From: an uncultured Clostridium sp.
Lineage (GTDB): Bacteria > Bacillota > Clostridia > TANB77 > CAG-508
DNA length: 35,713 nt
Assembly (NCBI GenBank): GCA_900551615.1
Contig: URWN01000014.1
Span: 1 to 35,713 of the forward strand
Direction: 5' to 3'
Shown: positions 27,000-35,617 of the stretch, in pieces
Layout of the letters: every line of letters begins with the position of its first letter
Numbering within the stretch: position 1 is the first letter of the stretch
Made by a program: the position numbers and the translations under genes
The notes under the pieces: generated by a model
What the model saw: the letters and a program-made list of their open reading frames with translations, nothing else
Database searches by the model: none
What the model was told of the DNA's origin: nothing

Positions 27000-28481
27000 T
27001 GACATATTTATAATAAAAAAAGTAACAACATAAACCAAAACAAAAAGTAAAATATTAAAAATTAAATTAACAATAAGATTAACAAAATTAAAACGAAAAA
27101 CACTTAAAACAAAAAAACTAACTAAACTACAAAACAAAGGAACAGCAATCCAATCTATCAAATTAGGCTTAATTTTAGAATACTTAAATAACTGAAAAAG
27201 GCTAATACTAAAATTTAAAACTTCACTAAAAAAGATGGAAAGAACATATCCTTTAATTCCTAAAATAGGGAGCAAAAAATAAATAAAGCATGTAGTAATA
27301 CTTAAATCTAAAATATTACAACACATAACACCAAACTGTTTGTTCAATCCTTTTAATATACAATCTATAATGTGATCCATATACATGAAAAAGATAAAAG
27401 GAGTGAAAACTTTAAAAAAGTATCCAATTTCAACATTATTATATATTGCCATGCCCAGTTCATTTGAAAAGATAAAAAATATACTACAAATACACATAGA
27501 AAAACTACATGTAATCTTAAAAATCTTATTTGCAATAAAATTAATAGCCTTATAATTTTTTTGTGCTACATATGTAGAAAATTCAGGTATTAATAGCATA
27601 CTATATGAATCGGTAAGAACAGTAGGGAATGTTATAACAGGTAAAACCATTCCATTAATCATACCATACTGAGAAAGAGCATTGCTACATGAAATACCAG
27701 ATTTTTCAAGCCTTGTAGGTATAATTAATTGTTTTAATGTTGAAAGCCCAGAGCGTATATATGATGTTATGGCTACTGGAAATGCAATCTTTAAAATATT
27801 GAGTCTTTGCCCAAAAGATCGAACTTCTTCTAACTTTTTTAACTTAATATCAATTATATATAAAATAAAAATTAGCGTAAATGAACAAACTTCTGAAATT
27901 ACATCTGCTAAAATTAGTGAAATACATATAGCTTCTACGCCATTAGCAATATTTATTTTTAATAGTATTATTGTTGCAATCATTTTGATTGTAAATTCAA
28001 AAACTTGAGTAATTGCATTTTTGTATGCTTTCCTAATAGATGTAAAATAGCTATTAATGCACGAAGACATTGCAATGAAAGGTAAACCTATAGCTATGTA
28101 AAATAATGGTTTTGAAGATACCATATTATGAAGACATTTATTTGTAATAAAATCAGAAAAAAGTAGAATTAGTCCACCTGCAGTAATCCCTAAGATTAAA
28201 CTAAAGAATATACATGTTCGAATTGCTTTTATAGCTTGTTTATTTTTATTTAAAGCAAACTTTTCAGATACTATAACAGTTACTGCAATATTTAGCCCAG
28301 ATGTTGCTACTGTTATAAAAAATAGGTATACGGCCATTACTAAGCTAAAAATTCCAACCGCTTCTGATCCTATTTGATTTGATATGTATATATTAAAAAT
28401 AAGTGCAGCAAATTTCATTAGTAGTGCTGTACTTGTTAAAATTGTTCCGTTTATCAAAAATAATTTACTTTTTTGTCTCAA
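26985..28481 (-). CDS. SpoVB/MurJ-like polysaccharide flippase (MOP superfamily)
   Basis: A 498-residue integral membrane protein with about 12-14 helices. Its N-terminus (LFLINGTILTSTALLMKFAA) and the segment IGSEAVGIFSLVMAVYLFF are typical of the SpoVB branch of the MOP flippases, which move lipid-linked wall or glycan precursors outward. SpoVB acts in spore cortex formation, whereas relatives serve exopolysaccharide loci; either role fits here. The start is TTG at 28481, with an AGAGGTG ribosome binding site nine bases upstream. It points against the neighbouring genes and converges on the GT4 gene through a shared terminator. Confidence 0.8.
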   Translation of the reverse strand: MRQKSKLFLINGTILTSTALLMKFAALIFNIYISNQIGSEAVGIFSLVMAVYLFFITVATSGLNIAVTVIVSEKFALNKNKQAIKAIRTCIFFSLILGITAGGLILLFSDFITNKCLHNMVSSKPLFYIAIGLPFIAMSSCINSYFTSIRKAYKNAITQVFEFTIKMIATIILLKINIANGVEAICISLILADVISEVCSFTLIFILYIIDIKLKKLEEVRSFGQRLNILKIAFPVAITSYIRSGLSTLKQLIIPTRLEKSGISCSNALSQYGMINGMVLPVITFPTVLTDSYSMLLIPEFSTYVAQKNYKAINFIANKIFKITCSFSMCICSIFFIFSNELGMAIYNNVEIGYFFKVFTPFIFFMYMDHIIDCILKGLNKQFGVMCCNILDLSITTCFIYFLLPILGIKGYVLSIFFSEVLNFSISLFQLFKYSKIKPNLIDWIAVPLFCSLVSFFVLSVFRFNFVNLIVNLIFNILLFVLVYVVTFFIINMSKIKK

Positions 28482-28587
28482 ATGTTTTCACCTCTTTAAT
28501 GATTATGCAAAAATACTTTAAATAATAACTGACCATCAAGACTAGTGACAAATTTTAGAAAATAGTGTATTATTTATAAAGCTAATA

Positions 28588-28596
28588 TGATATAAT
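28588..28596 (+). promoter_or_regulatory. Extended -10 promoter of the acyl-CoA synthetase-like gene
   Basis: TGATATAAT (28588-28596) is a perfect extended -10 element, 31 bases before the ATG at 28627, which has AAGGAG at 28613-28618. No good -35 box is visible, as is common with extended -10 promoters. Confidence 0.6.
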
Positions 28597-28626
28597 TTAG
28601 CTACAATAAATACAAGGAGAAAAATA

Positions 28627-30345
28627 ATGAAAAAAGAAAAAATAGTCCAAGAATTTAAGGATATAAAAGAGCTTATATACAACTCTGCAAAAATATATGA
28701 AAATAATATAGCATTTATAGTAAAACACCAAGAAGGCAAAGACAAAACATACGAAAATATAACTTATAAAATGCTTTTAGAACAAATAAACGCATTAGGC
28801 ACTAAATTATACAGTATAGGATTAAAAAACAAAAGAATAGCTATTTTAGGGCGAAATAGATATGAATGGGCATTAGGGCACTTGACAAGTTTGTTAGGTG
28901 GGATAATATCAGTTCCATTAGACAAAGATTTACAAGTAGATGAATTAGAAAATTCATTAATAAGAAGTAAAACAGATGCAATTTATTTTGACGAAAAATA
29001 CATAGAAAAAATAGAGGAAATAAAAAATAGAAATAATACAAATGTAAAAGAATATATTTGTATGTCAAAACTAGCAGGATATGATGATATACATACATTA
29101 AAAGAAGAAGGACAAAAATTATTAGAAGAAGGAAACAAAGAATATATATCAGCAAAAATAGATGAAAATGTAATGAATATTTTATTATTCACATCAGGAA
29201 CCACATCAAAATCAAAAGCAGTAATGTTATCACAAAAAAATATCGCATCAAATGTGTATGCAATGCAAAGAGTTGAAGACATCAGAAGTACAGATTCAAA
29301 TTTAGCATTTTTACCAATGCATCATATATTTGGTTCAACATGTCTGATTGTAATGTTAGCATGTGGTGTTAGAACATCATTCCCAGATGGGTTAAGATAT
29401 GTTGCACAAAACTTAAAAGAATATGAAGTATCTTTATTTGTCGGTGTACCACTATTGGTAGAAGCAATTTATAATAAAGTAGTAAAGGAAATAGATAAAC
29501 AAGGAAAAACCAAATTAATAAAAAATGCAATAAGAGTAAGTAACTTTTTATTAAAATTCCATATTGATATTAGAAGAAAACTATTTAAACAAATAATAGA
29601 TCAATTAGGTGGCAAAATGAGGTTTGTAATTTCAGGTGGTGCACCATTAGATCCTAAGATTCAAAAGGGATTTATAGATTTAGGAATAGACATGGTTCAG
29701 GGGTATGGGCTTACAGAAACATCACCAGTTATAGCAGCGGAGAATATGTATAAATCAAGAACAGGTTCAATAGGTATTCCTATGGAAAATGTAACAATTG
29801 AAATTGTTAATAAAGATGATAATGGTATAGGAGAACTACGAGCAAAAGGACCAAATGTAATGCTTGGATATTATGAAAATGAAGAAGAGACTAAAAATGT
29901 CCTTAAAGATGGTTGGTTCTATACAGGTGATTTAGGTTACATTGATAAAGATGGATTTATTTTTATAACAGGTAGACAAAAGAATATGATAGTTCTTAAA
30001 AATGGTAAAAAAATCTTTCCAGAAGAAATTGAAACTTTAGTTAATAGAATAGATTTAGTAGAAGAGTGTATGGTATTTGGCATGCCTGATGAAAAAGATA
30101 AAAATGATGTAAAACTTTCTGTTAAGGTTGTGTATAATAAAGATGAAGTTAAACAAAAATATGGTGATATTTCTTTTGAAGAGATTAGAGATATTATTTG
30201 GGATAGAATAAAAAATGAGGTTAATACTACTGTTCCTAGATATAAACATATTATGAATATGATTTTGACAGATAAGGAACTTATTAAGACAACTACTAAA
30301 AAAGTTAAACGTAATGAAGAATTGAAAGAGATTTTGAGACACTAG
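28627..30345 (+). CDS. AMP-forming acyl-CoA synthetase/ligase
   Basis: A 572-residue adenylate-forming enzyme that activates a carboxylic acid, probably a fatty acid, with ATP and then forms a thioester. Seen in order: phosphate-binding loop FTSGTTSKSKAVMLS (T189-S201; the usual G-x-PKG is replaced by SKSKA), FLPMHHIFG, VQGYGLTETSP, the hinge region GWFYTGDLGYIDKDGF followed by ITGRQKNMIVLKNGKKI, and the C-terminal catalytic lysine region KTTTKKVKR. This layout resembles long-chain acyl-CoA synthetases of Clostridia. It has its own promoter and is flanked by minus-strand genes on both sides, so it is a single-gene unit. Confidence 0.87.
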   Translation: MKKEKIVQEFKDIKELIYNSAKIYENNIAFIVKHQEGKDKTYENITYKMLLEQINALGTKLYSIGLKNKRIAILGRNRYEWALGHLTSLLGGIISVPLDKDLQVDELENSLIRSKTDAIYFDEKYIEKIEEIKNRNNTNVKEYICMSKLAGYDDIHTLKEEGQKLLEEGNKEYISAKIDENVMNILLFTSGTTSKSKAVMLSQKNIASNVYAMQRVEDIRSTDSNLAFLPMHHIFGSTCLIVMLACGVRTSFPDGLRYVAQNLKEYEVSLFVGVPLLVEAIYNKVVKEIDKQGKTKLIKNAIRVSNFLLKFHIDIRRKLFKQIIDQLGGKMRFVISGGAPLDPKIQKGFIDLGIDMVQGYGLTETSPVIAAENMYKSRTGSIGIPMENVTIEIVNKDDNGIGELRAKGPNVMLGYYENEEETKNVLKDGWFYTGDLGYIDKDGFIFITGRQKNMIVLKNGKKIFPEEIETLVNRIDLVEECMVFGMPDEKDKNDVKLSVKVVYNKDEVKQKYGDISFEEIRDIIWDRIKNEVNTTVPRYKHIMNMILTDKELIKTTTKKVKRNEELKEILRH

Positions 30346-30388
30346 AGTTTTTTAGTAAAAAATAAACCAATAAAATAATTATAATAAA

Positions 30389-30412
30389 GACACATCAAAA
30401 GGATGTGCCTTT
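30389..30412. terminator. Hairpin between convergent acyl-CoA synthetase and spoVFB genes
   Basis: CACATC (30391-30396) pairs with GATGTG (30402-30407), with one further G-C pair outside a mismatch. CCTTTTAT follows on the + strand and TCTTTATT on the minus strand. It is a modest bidirectional terminator placed just past the spoVFB stop. Confidence 0.5.
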
Positions 30413-30991
30413 TATAGTAATATTGGTTGAATTTGTTTTCCATCCAGAGCAGCTTTAATAGTTTTTATAAGATAATCAAAATCAAAAACAACAGAACGTG
30501 GCTTAGTAATAGGATTATCTTGCCTAAAAGGAACAAAATAATAATTCTTTCTATTAAGTAAAGCAGCAATACTAGAAGCATTACCGACTTAATGCATTAT
30601 TAGTAGAAGGAGCAATAACAACAGGCAGATTATTTCTTAAGTGAGACTTAACAGCCATAGTAGCAGGAGTATCAATAATATCATTTGCAAGTTTAGCCAT
30701 AGTATTACCAGAACAGGGGGCTACTACCATAATATCTGTTAAGTGCTTTGGACCAATAGGTTCGGCATCTTGTATAGTATGAATAATTTTTTTGCCTGTA
30801 ATTTCTTCAATTTCATTTATAAAATCTTCAGCTTTTCCAAATTTAGTATCTAAGTTATATGCATTATAAGACATTATTGGAATAACTTCAGAACCCATTT
30901 TAACTAATTCTTTTATTTTAGGAATTGTTTTACTAAATGTACAAAATGAACCAGTTAAAACAAAACCTATTTTTTTATGTTCTAATTCCAA
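30412..30991 (-). CDS. spoVFB: Dipicolinate synthase subunit B, requiring a +1 frameshift at CGG
   Basis: Flavoprotein-type subunit of dipicolinate synthase, which makes the dipicolinic acid of the spore core in the mother cell. About 192 residues if C30586 is skipped, close to the usual 200. Seen: IGFVLTGSFCTFSKTI at the N-terminus, VVAPCSGNTMAKLAN and VVIAPSTNNAL. The frame then meets CGG (30586-30584) followed at once by a stop at 30583-30581. Skipping C gives GGT AAT GCT and then NYYFVPFRQDNPITKPRS and KQIQPILL, the conserved end of the family, with no residue gained or lost. The start is TTG at 30991 behind AGGAGG (31003-31008). The partner subunit gene spoVFA, normally just upstream, is absent here. 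Confidence 0.87.
30583..30589 (-). other. Recoding site: AGT-C-GGT, +1 shift at CGG
   Basis: On the minus strand CGG lies at 30586-30584, in frame with the start at 30991 and directly followed by TAA in the zero frame. Skipping C gives GGT and another 56 residues of conserved SpoVFB sequence. This is the only site of the four followed by GGT rather than GGA and the only one late in its gene. Confidence 0.85.
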
Positions 30992-31023
30992 AATCTACAA
31001 AACCTCCTTTCTTTCGACATTTA

Positions 31024-31034
31024 TATATTATATG
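31024..31034 (-). promoter_or_regulatory. Possible mother-cell (sigma-K/sigma-E-like) -10 element for spoVFB
   Basis: On the minus strand the sequence CATATAATATA matches the sigma-K -10 pattern CATAnnnTA and is close to the sigma-E pattern CATACAAT. It also contains TATAAT. It lies about 16 bases before the ribosome binding site. Bacillus spoVF is sigma-K controlled, which fits, but no clear -35 is visible. Confidence 0.4.
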
Positions 31035-31086
31035 AAAAATAAATTTTTTTGATTTGCATAATTGTAAAATATTGTGAATATGTATT

Positions 31087-31665
31087 ATGGAACAATTAAA
31101 AATAGATTATAAATTTAATTTGAAAGATTTTAAAATTATGGAAGATATAGAACATTCTTATTTTCCTAATGAAAATATCACTGAAGCAGAAGAAGTAATG
31201 AAATGGTATCAAAAAAACAACTTGACATGTATAGGAATAAGAAATAGCCACAATGTAATTATAGCAAGTGTAAATGTATTACCTTTAAAGAAAGATATAT
31301 TTGAAGATATATATGAAAATAGGATAAATGAAGCAGATGTAGTATATGAACAAATAGAAAGATATGAAAATAATAAATCTTACTATATATACTTATCTTC
31401 GATATCAATTGATAAGGCATATAGGAATAATTATAAAGTTATTACTACATTGCTAAAAGGTTGTGTTATCCTATTTAATTTGTTAATAGATAAAAATATT
31501 AGAATTGAAAAAGTGATGGCAGACGCAAGTACTATACATGGAGAAAAAATATGTAGAAAATTACTGGAGATGGACTATATAAGAAATACAAGTCATGAAT
31601 CTAAAATCTACTGTGAAAGTGGAGGAAAATTCTTAAAAGTTATGAATAAGTTAGAAAAATTTTAA
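31087..31665 (+). CDS. Putative GNAT-like acetyltransferase
   Basis: A 192-residue soluble protein. The central strand YIYLSSISIDKAYR followed by a helix starting LLKGCVILFNLLI, then VMADAST and a C-terminal MDYIRNT segment, looks like the core of a GNAT N-acetyltransferase (motif A strand, then helix, then the CoA-site region), but the usual Q/R-x-x-G-x-G/A loop is not clear. No ribosome binding site precedes the ATG at 31087, nor the next ATG at 31138, so the start is uncertain and the gene may be leaderless or decaying. It is divergent from spoVFB, and a decayed mobilisation gene follows. Confidence 0.5.
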   Translation: MEQLKIDYKFNLKDFKIMEDIEHSYFPNENITEAEEVMKWYQKNNLTCIGIRNSHNVIIASVNVLPLKKDIFEDIYENRINEADVVYEQIERYENNKSYYIYLSSISIDKAYRNNYKVITTLLKGCVILFNLLIDKNIRIEKVMADASTIHGEKICRKLLEMDYIRNTSHESKIYCESGGKFLKVMNKLEKF

Positions 31666-31698
31666 TAGTTAAAATAAGCAATGATAAAACATTGTTAA

Positions 31699-32182
31699 CA
31701 AGTCTTTAAAAATATAATTACTTCTGATAAGGAATTTTTTGAAACAATAGGGGAAGAAGAAACAAAAAGATATTTTGAAACTGCATATCAATTTGTAACT
31801 CAATACAAAGATTTAGGCGAACAATATATAATGTCTGTAAAAGTGCATATGGATGAAGAAACACCACATATGCACTTAATTTTTTTACCTGTAGTTCATA
31901 CCAAAGATAAAGAAGGTAATGACATTGGCAAATTAGCTTGTAGCGAATTTTGGAAAGCTAAAGATAGTTATAGACAACTTCAAAATGCTTTTTACAATTA
32001 TAAATGAATTATATAAAAATAATTTATCGATGCACCAAGAATTATTAAGACAAGCAAAAATGGTAGAAAAAGCAGAAAAATATCAAAATGAAAGAGATAA
32101 AATAATGGCTGATAATAGAGAATTGCATAATCAATTAGATAATATTAAAGCAGAATATAAGGAAAAAGAATTTGAAATATAA
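31699..32182 (+). pseudogene. Remnant of a plasmid mobilisation (Pre/MobV-type relaxase) gene
   Basis: Two pieces in different frames. From 31699 to a TGA at 32005 the reading frame gives an internal MobV segment: an N-terminal stretch around FFETIGEEE, then VKVHMDEETPHMHLIFLP, which contains the H-x-D-E-x-x-PH-x-H metal-binding signature, and LACSEFW. It has no start codon and is preceded by a stop at 31696. A second frame to 32182 continues with a helical charged segment (LLRQAKMVEKAEKYQNERDK) like the coiled-coil tail of Pre proteins. The middle and both ends are lost. No CGG is present here, so this is ordinary decay, unlike the four recoded genes. Confidence 0.75.
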
Positions 32183-32230
32183 TTATAAAAATCTTATTAA
32201 ATAGAGAAATCGTTATTTATTTTATTTTTA

Positions 32231-32259
32231 TTGTAAAAATATGATGATTATGCTAAAAT
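32231..32259 (+). promoter_or_regulatory. Sigma-A-like promoter of the ABC exporter operon
   Basis: TTGTAA (32231-32236), 17 bases, TAAAAT (32254-32259), preceded by TGC to give an extended -10. Transcription would begin near 32266, 28 bases before the ATG at 32294. Confidence 0.65.
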
Positions 32260-32293
32260 AAAGTCGGATTAAAGAAGAAATGGAGAATACAAG

Positions 32294-33964
32294 ATGCATA
32301 AATTAATTTTAAAACAATTAAAAAAATATAAAATAGAATATATGACATTTTTTATATTTTATATAATTAATGTAATATTTGCTTTATTAGAGCCTGTAAT
32401 ATTTGGAAAAATATTAGATTCAATAATAAATAATGTTGGAAGAATAGATTTTGAAACAAAGAAAAATATAGTGTTTTTGATAAGTATATTATTAGTACAA
32501 TATGTTACAAATTATATATATAGAAGAGTTCTATTTCCAACTAGTAGAAAAGTAAAACAAGGAATCTTAAATAATATATTAGAAAAACTAGAAAAAGCAA
32601 AAATAGACTTTTTTGATAAAACTGATAAAGGAAAGTTTGTATCATATATAATAAATGATATTACTTATATTTGGACAATAATGAGTCACGGAACGATTGA
32701 GTTAATAAGATTAATATCATTTACGGTTTTTGGTTTTATTTTTGCAGTAAAATATGTTAATTTACCGCTTGCAATTGCTGTATTTATAACATTTCCAATG
32801 TTTATATACTTTATATTTAAACAAAATGCTAAAGCTCAAAAATTGTTATATGAGAAAAAAGAAGAAGAAGCCAAACTTTCAAAACATATAAATGATAGTT
32901 TTTGTGGATTTAGTGTAATAAAATCATATGTTACAGAGGAAGAAACATTAAAACAATTTAATGAAATAAATAATGATTTAAAAAATAAAAATATTGAGTA
33001 CAATAAAATAACTTCAAGTATTAATTCAATAGTAACTTTTTTTCAAGGGTTGGGATTTTCAATTTCTTGTATATTTGGATTATATTTGGTTGTAAATGGA
33101 AGTATTACAATTGGTTCATTTATTGCTTTTAATTCAATAATTCAAAAAGTAATGAAAGACTATTTATATGCTGGATTTTTAGTAGAAAAAGCAAATATGA
33201 TAAAAATAATATATAAAAGAATCCAATTTTTGTATGATATAGATGCAAATAATGATGGAAATACTAAAATGCCAGAAAATGCAGATATACAAATAAACAA
33301 TTTGAATTTTAAATATGAAGGTGAAAAAGAAAATATATTAGAAAATATAAATTTAAGTATACCATCAGGTAGTTTCATAGGAATATTAGGAAAAACAGGA
33401 GCTGGAAAGACAACACTTGCTAATATACTTGCAAAATTTTATGAGATACCTGCTGGAAAAATATTTTTTAATGATATAGATATAAATGATATTGAAAGAA
33501 AATCATTTTATGAAAAATTTGCCTATGTTATGCAAGATGATTATATATATGATAATACAATACAACATAATATAGAGCTATATAAAAAGTATAACAAAAA
33601 TGATATTAAAGATGCCGTTAAAAAAGCAGAGTTATTTGATACAATTGAAAAATTAGATAAAAAATATGATACTTTAATAGGTGATAATGGTATTAAACTA
33701 TCAGGAGGACAAAAGCAAAGATTAATTTTATCTAGAAATTTAATAACAAATCCAAACATACTAATAATAGATAATGGATTTACTGGTTTAGATATAGATA
33801 CACGTAAAAAAGTAATAGATAATTTGAATAATAGAAATAATAAAACAACTTTAGTTATAATCTCAAGTATGATGGAAGATATAAAAAATGCAGATAAAAT
33901 ATATAAATTAGAAAATAAAGCCCTAGTTGAGATGAATATGGAAGAGGAGGTATATGATGCTTAA
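32294..33964 (+). CDS. ABC exporter half-transporter with degenerate catalytic site (subunit 1)
   Basis: A 556-residue type IV ABC exporter subunit: six membrane helices (about residues 15-300) fused to an ATPase domain. Walker A is GKTGAGKTT (K372) and the signature is a canonical LSGGQ (469-473). The catalytic Glu after Walker B is replaced by Asn (D493-N494-G), and the switch His is replaced by Ser (near S525). Together with the next gene it forms a heterodimer with one consensus and one degenerate ATP site, like BmrC/BmrD or TM287/288. GGAG lies before the ATG. Its last 11 bases overlap the next gene, so the two are translationally coupled. Substrate unknown: drug, lipid or peptide. Confidence 0.9.
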   Translation: MHKLILKQLKKYKIEYMTFFIFYIINVIFALLEPVIFGKILDSIINNVGRIDFETKKNIVFLISILLVQYVTNYIYRRVLFPTSRKVKQGILNNILEKLEKAKIDFFDKTDKGKFVSYIINDITYIWTIMSHGTIELIRLISFTVFGFIFAVKYVNLPLAIAVFITFPMFIYFIFKQNAKAQKLLYEKKEEEAKLSKHINDSFCGFSVIKSYVTEEETLKQFNEINNDLKNKNIEYNKITSSINSIVTFFQGLGFSISCIFGLYLVVNGSITIGSFIAFNSIIQKVMKDYLYAGFLVEKANMIKIIYKRIQFLYDIDANNDGNTKMPENADIQINNLNFKYEGEKENILENINLSIPSGSFIGILGKTGAGKTTLANILAKFYEIPAGKIFFNDIDINDIERKSFYEKFAYVMQDDYIYDNTIQHNIELYKKYNKNDIKDAVKKAELFDTIEKLDKKYDTLIGDNGIKLSGGQKQRLILSRNLITNPNILIIDNGFTGLDIDTRKKVIDNLNNRNNKTTLVIISSMMEDIKNADKIYKLENKALVEMNMEEEVYDA

Positions 33965-35615
33965 TATAAAAAGTCTTATAAGCAAGTATAAATATAAATT
34001 TTTGTTTGTCATCATATTAATGATAATAACATCATTAATTAATACTTTATTGCCATATATAATAAAACAGGCAATTTCTTTAGCTGAAAATATAACATCA
34101 TTTAATGATATATCAAGTAAAATATTAGGCATAGTTATTGCATATATGCTTCTTTCAATAATATGTGCTTTCTTGGAATATGTAAAATATGTATCTTTAG
34201 CCAAAAATACAGAAGAATTAACATATGAAATTAGAGAAGAAGCTTATAAAAATGTAATTGGTTTTAATATGGATACTTTTTCAAATATGCATATATCTAC
34301 ATTGATAACAAGAATGACTGCAGATATAAATAATATAGGAGATTTTATAGGTAGAATATTGCCAATGTTTGTAAGTGCTGGAATATTTTTAATAGTAGTT
34401 CTTGGAGTAATGTGCTTTATTAATATTTATTTTGCATTGATAATGGTTATATGTAGTCTAATATTGGTTGTGGCATTACTTAAATTAGGTAAAAAAATGG
34501 AATATTATAACAGAAAAAGTATAGAAAATACTGAAAAACTTAATAATTATTTTGGAGAAGCATTTTCAGGAATAAATACAATAAATCTTTTTAATATTCA
34601 AAAAGAAAGAAAAGAAGAAATAGATAAATATAATAAAGAGGAAACAGATATATCAAGAAATTATTTTACAGTACAAAGTGCTTTAAAACCTGTAGAATCA
34701 ATGACTAAATACTTAATAATTGCGATTATAATATATTTATGCATACAAGGGAAAGTAGCAGGAATTGATGTTGGGATTATTTATGTTGTTGTAAGCTATA
34801 TAGATAAATTTTTTGAGCCATTAGGTCATATTTTATATCACTATGAAAATTTACAACAAGGAAAAGTTTCAATAAAAAGAATAGACGATTTATTACAAAA
34901 AAAAGAGAATATAGAAAATATCTACGAAGGACAAATAGCAGAAAAGTTAGAAGGAAATATAAGATTTAAAAGTGTTAATTTTTCATATATAGAGGGTAAA
35001 AAGATTTTAGAAGATGTAACATTTTCTATAAATAAAGGTGAAAAAGTTGCATTGGTTGGAGAAACAGGAGCAGGAAAAACAACAATTATAAATTTAATCT
35101 TGGGATTTTATAAAATAAATTCTGGAAATATATTATTTGATGGGAAAAATATGGATGATATATCATTGGAAAGTATAAGAAAAAATATATCTTTTATACA
35201 ACAAAATCCATATATATTTGATGATACAATAAAAAGAAATATTATAATAAATGATAATAATACTATTTCAGATGAAAAGTTAATTGATATATTAAAGCAA
35301 GTTGGATTATATGATAAAATTAAAAATTTTGAAAATGGCATATATGAAAAGGTCAAAGATAGTTCTTTTTCAAAAGGAGAAAAGCAACTACTTGCTTTTG
35401 CTCGTGCAATCGCAAAAGAAACAAGTATATATATATTTGATGAACCAACATCAAATATTGATGTTGAAAGTGAAAATCAATTAAAGAAAGTTATAGATAA
35501 TTTATCTAAAGATTCAACAGTAATTATTATCGCACATAGACCTGCTACAATTGAAAATGTTGATAAAGTTTTAAAAGTTGAAGAAGGAAAAGTAGTACAA
35601 GTAAAAGAAAAATAA
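33954..35615 (+). CDS. ABC exporter half-transporter with intact catalytic residues (subunit 2)
   Basis: A 553-residue partner of the preceding protein, with the same six-helix plus ATPase layout. Walker A is GETGAGKTT (K375), Walker B with catalytic Glu is FDEP (E497), and the switch His is present (H528, IIAHRP). Its signature motif is degenerate: FSKGE instead of LSGGQ. In the head-to-tail dimer this pairs its good Walker and His residues with the partner's good LSGGQ, and its poor signature with the partner's poor Walker B, giving exactly one hydrolysing site. GAGGAGG (33944-33950) precedes the ATG at 33954; a second ATG follows at once. Confidence 0.9.
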   Translation: MMLNIKSLISKYKYKFLFVIILMIITSLINTLLPYIIKQAISLAENITSFNDISSKILGIVIAYMLLSIICAFLEYVKYVSLAKNTEELTYEIREEAYKNVIGFNMDTFSNMHISTLITRMTADINNIGDFIGRILPMFVSAGIFLIVVLGVMCFINIYFALIMVICSLILVVALLKLGKKMEYYNRKSIENTEKLNNYFGEAFSGINTINLFNIQKERKEEIDKYNKEETDISRNYFTVQSALKPVESMTKYLIIAIIIYLCIQGKVAGIDVGIIYVVVSYIDKFFEPLGHILYHYENLQQGKVSIKRIDDLLQKKENIENIYEGQIAEKLEGNIRFKSVNFSYIEGKKILEDVTFSINKGEKVALVGETGAGKTTIINLILGFYKINSGNILFDGKNMDDISLESIRKNISFIQQNPYIFDDTIKRNIIINDNNTISDEKLIDILKQVGLYDKIKNFENGIYEKVKDSSFSKGEKQLLAFARAIAKETSIYIFDEPTSNIDVESENQLKKVIDNLSKDSTVIIIAHRPATIENVDKVLKVEEGKVVQVKEK

Positions 35616-35617
35616 AA

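Noticed and set aside
30481..30530. The AGG in the SpoVFB segment PFRQDNP as evidence that AGG is also recoded
   Set aside because: From memory, Arg occurs at this position in clostridial relatives, and AGG is read as Arg elsewhere in the window without trouble.
31699..32182. Treating the broken Mob gene as a fifth recoded gene
   Set aside because: There is no CGG at its break, it lacks a start codon and conserved middle parts, and it has a stop just before it. It is an ordinary pseudogene.
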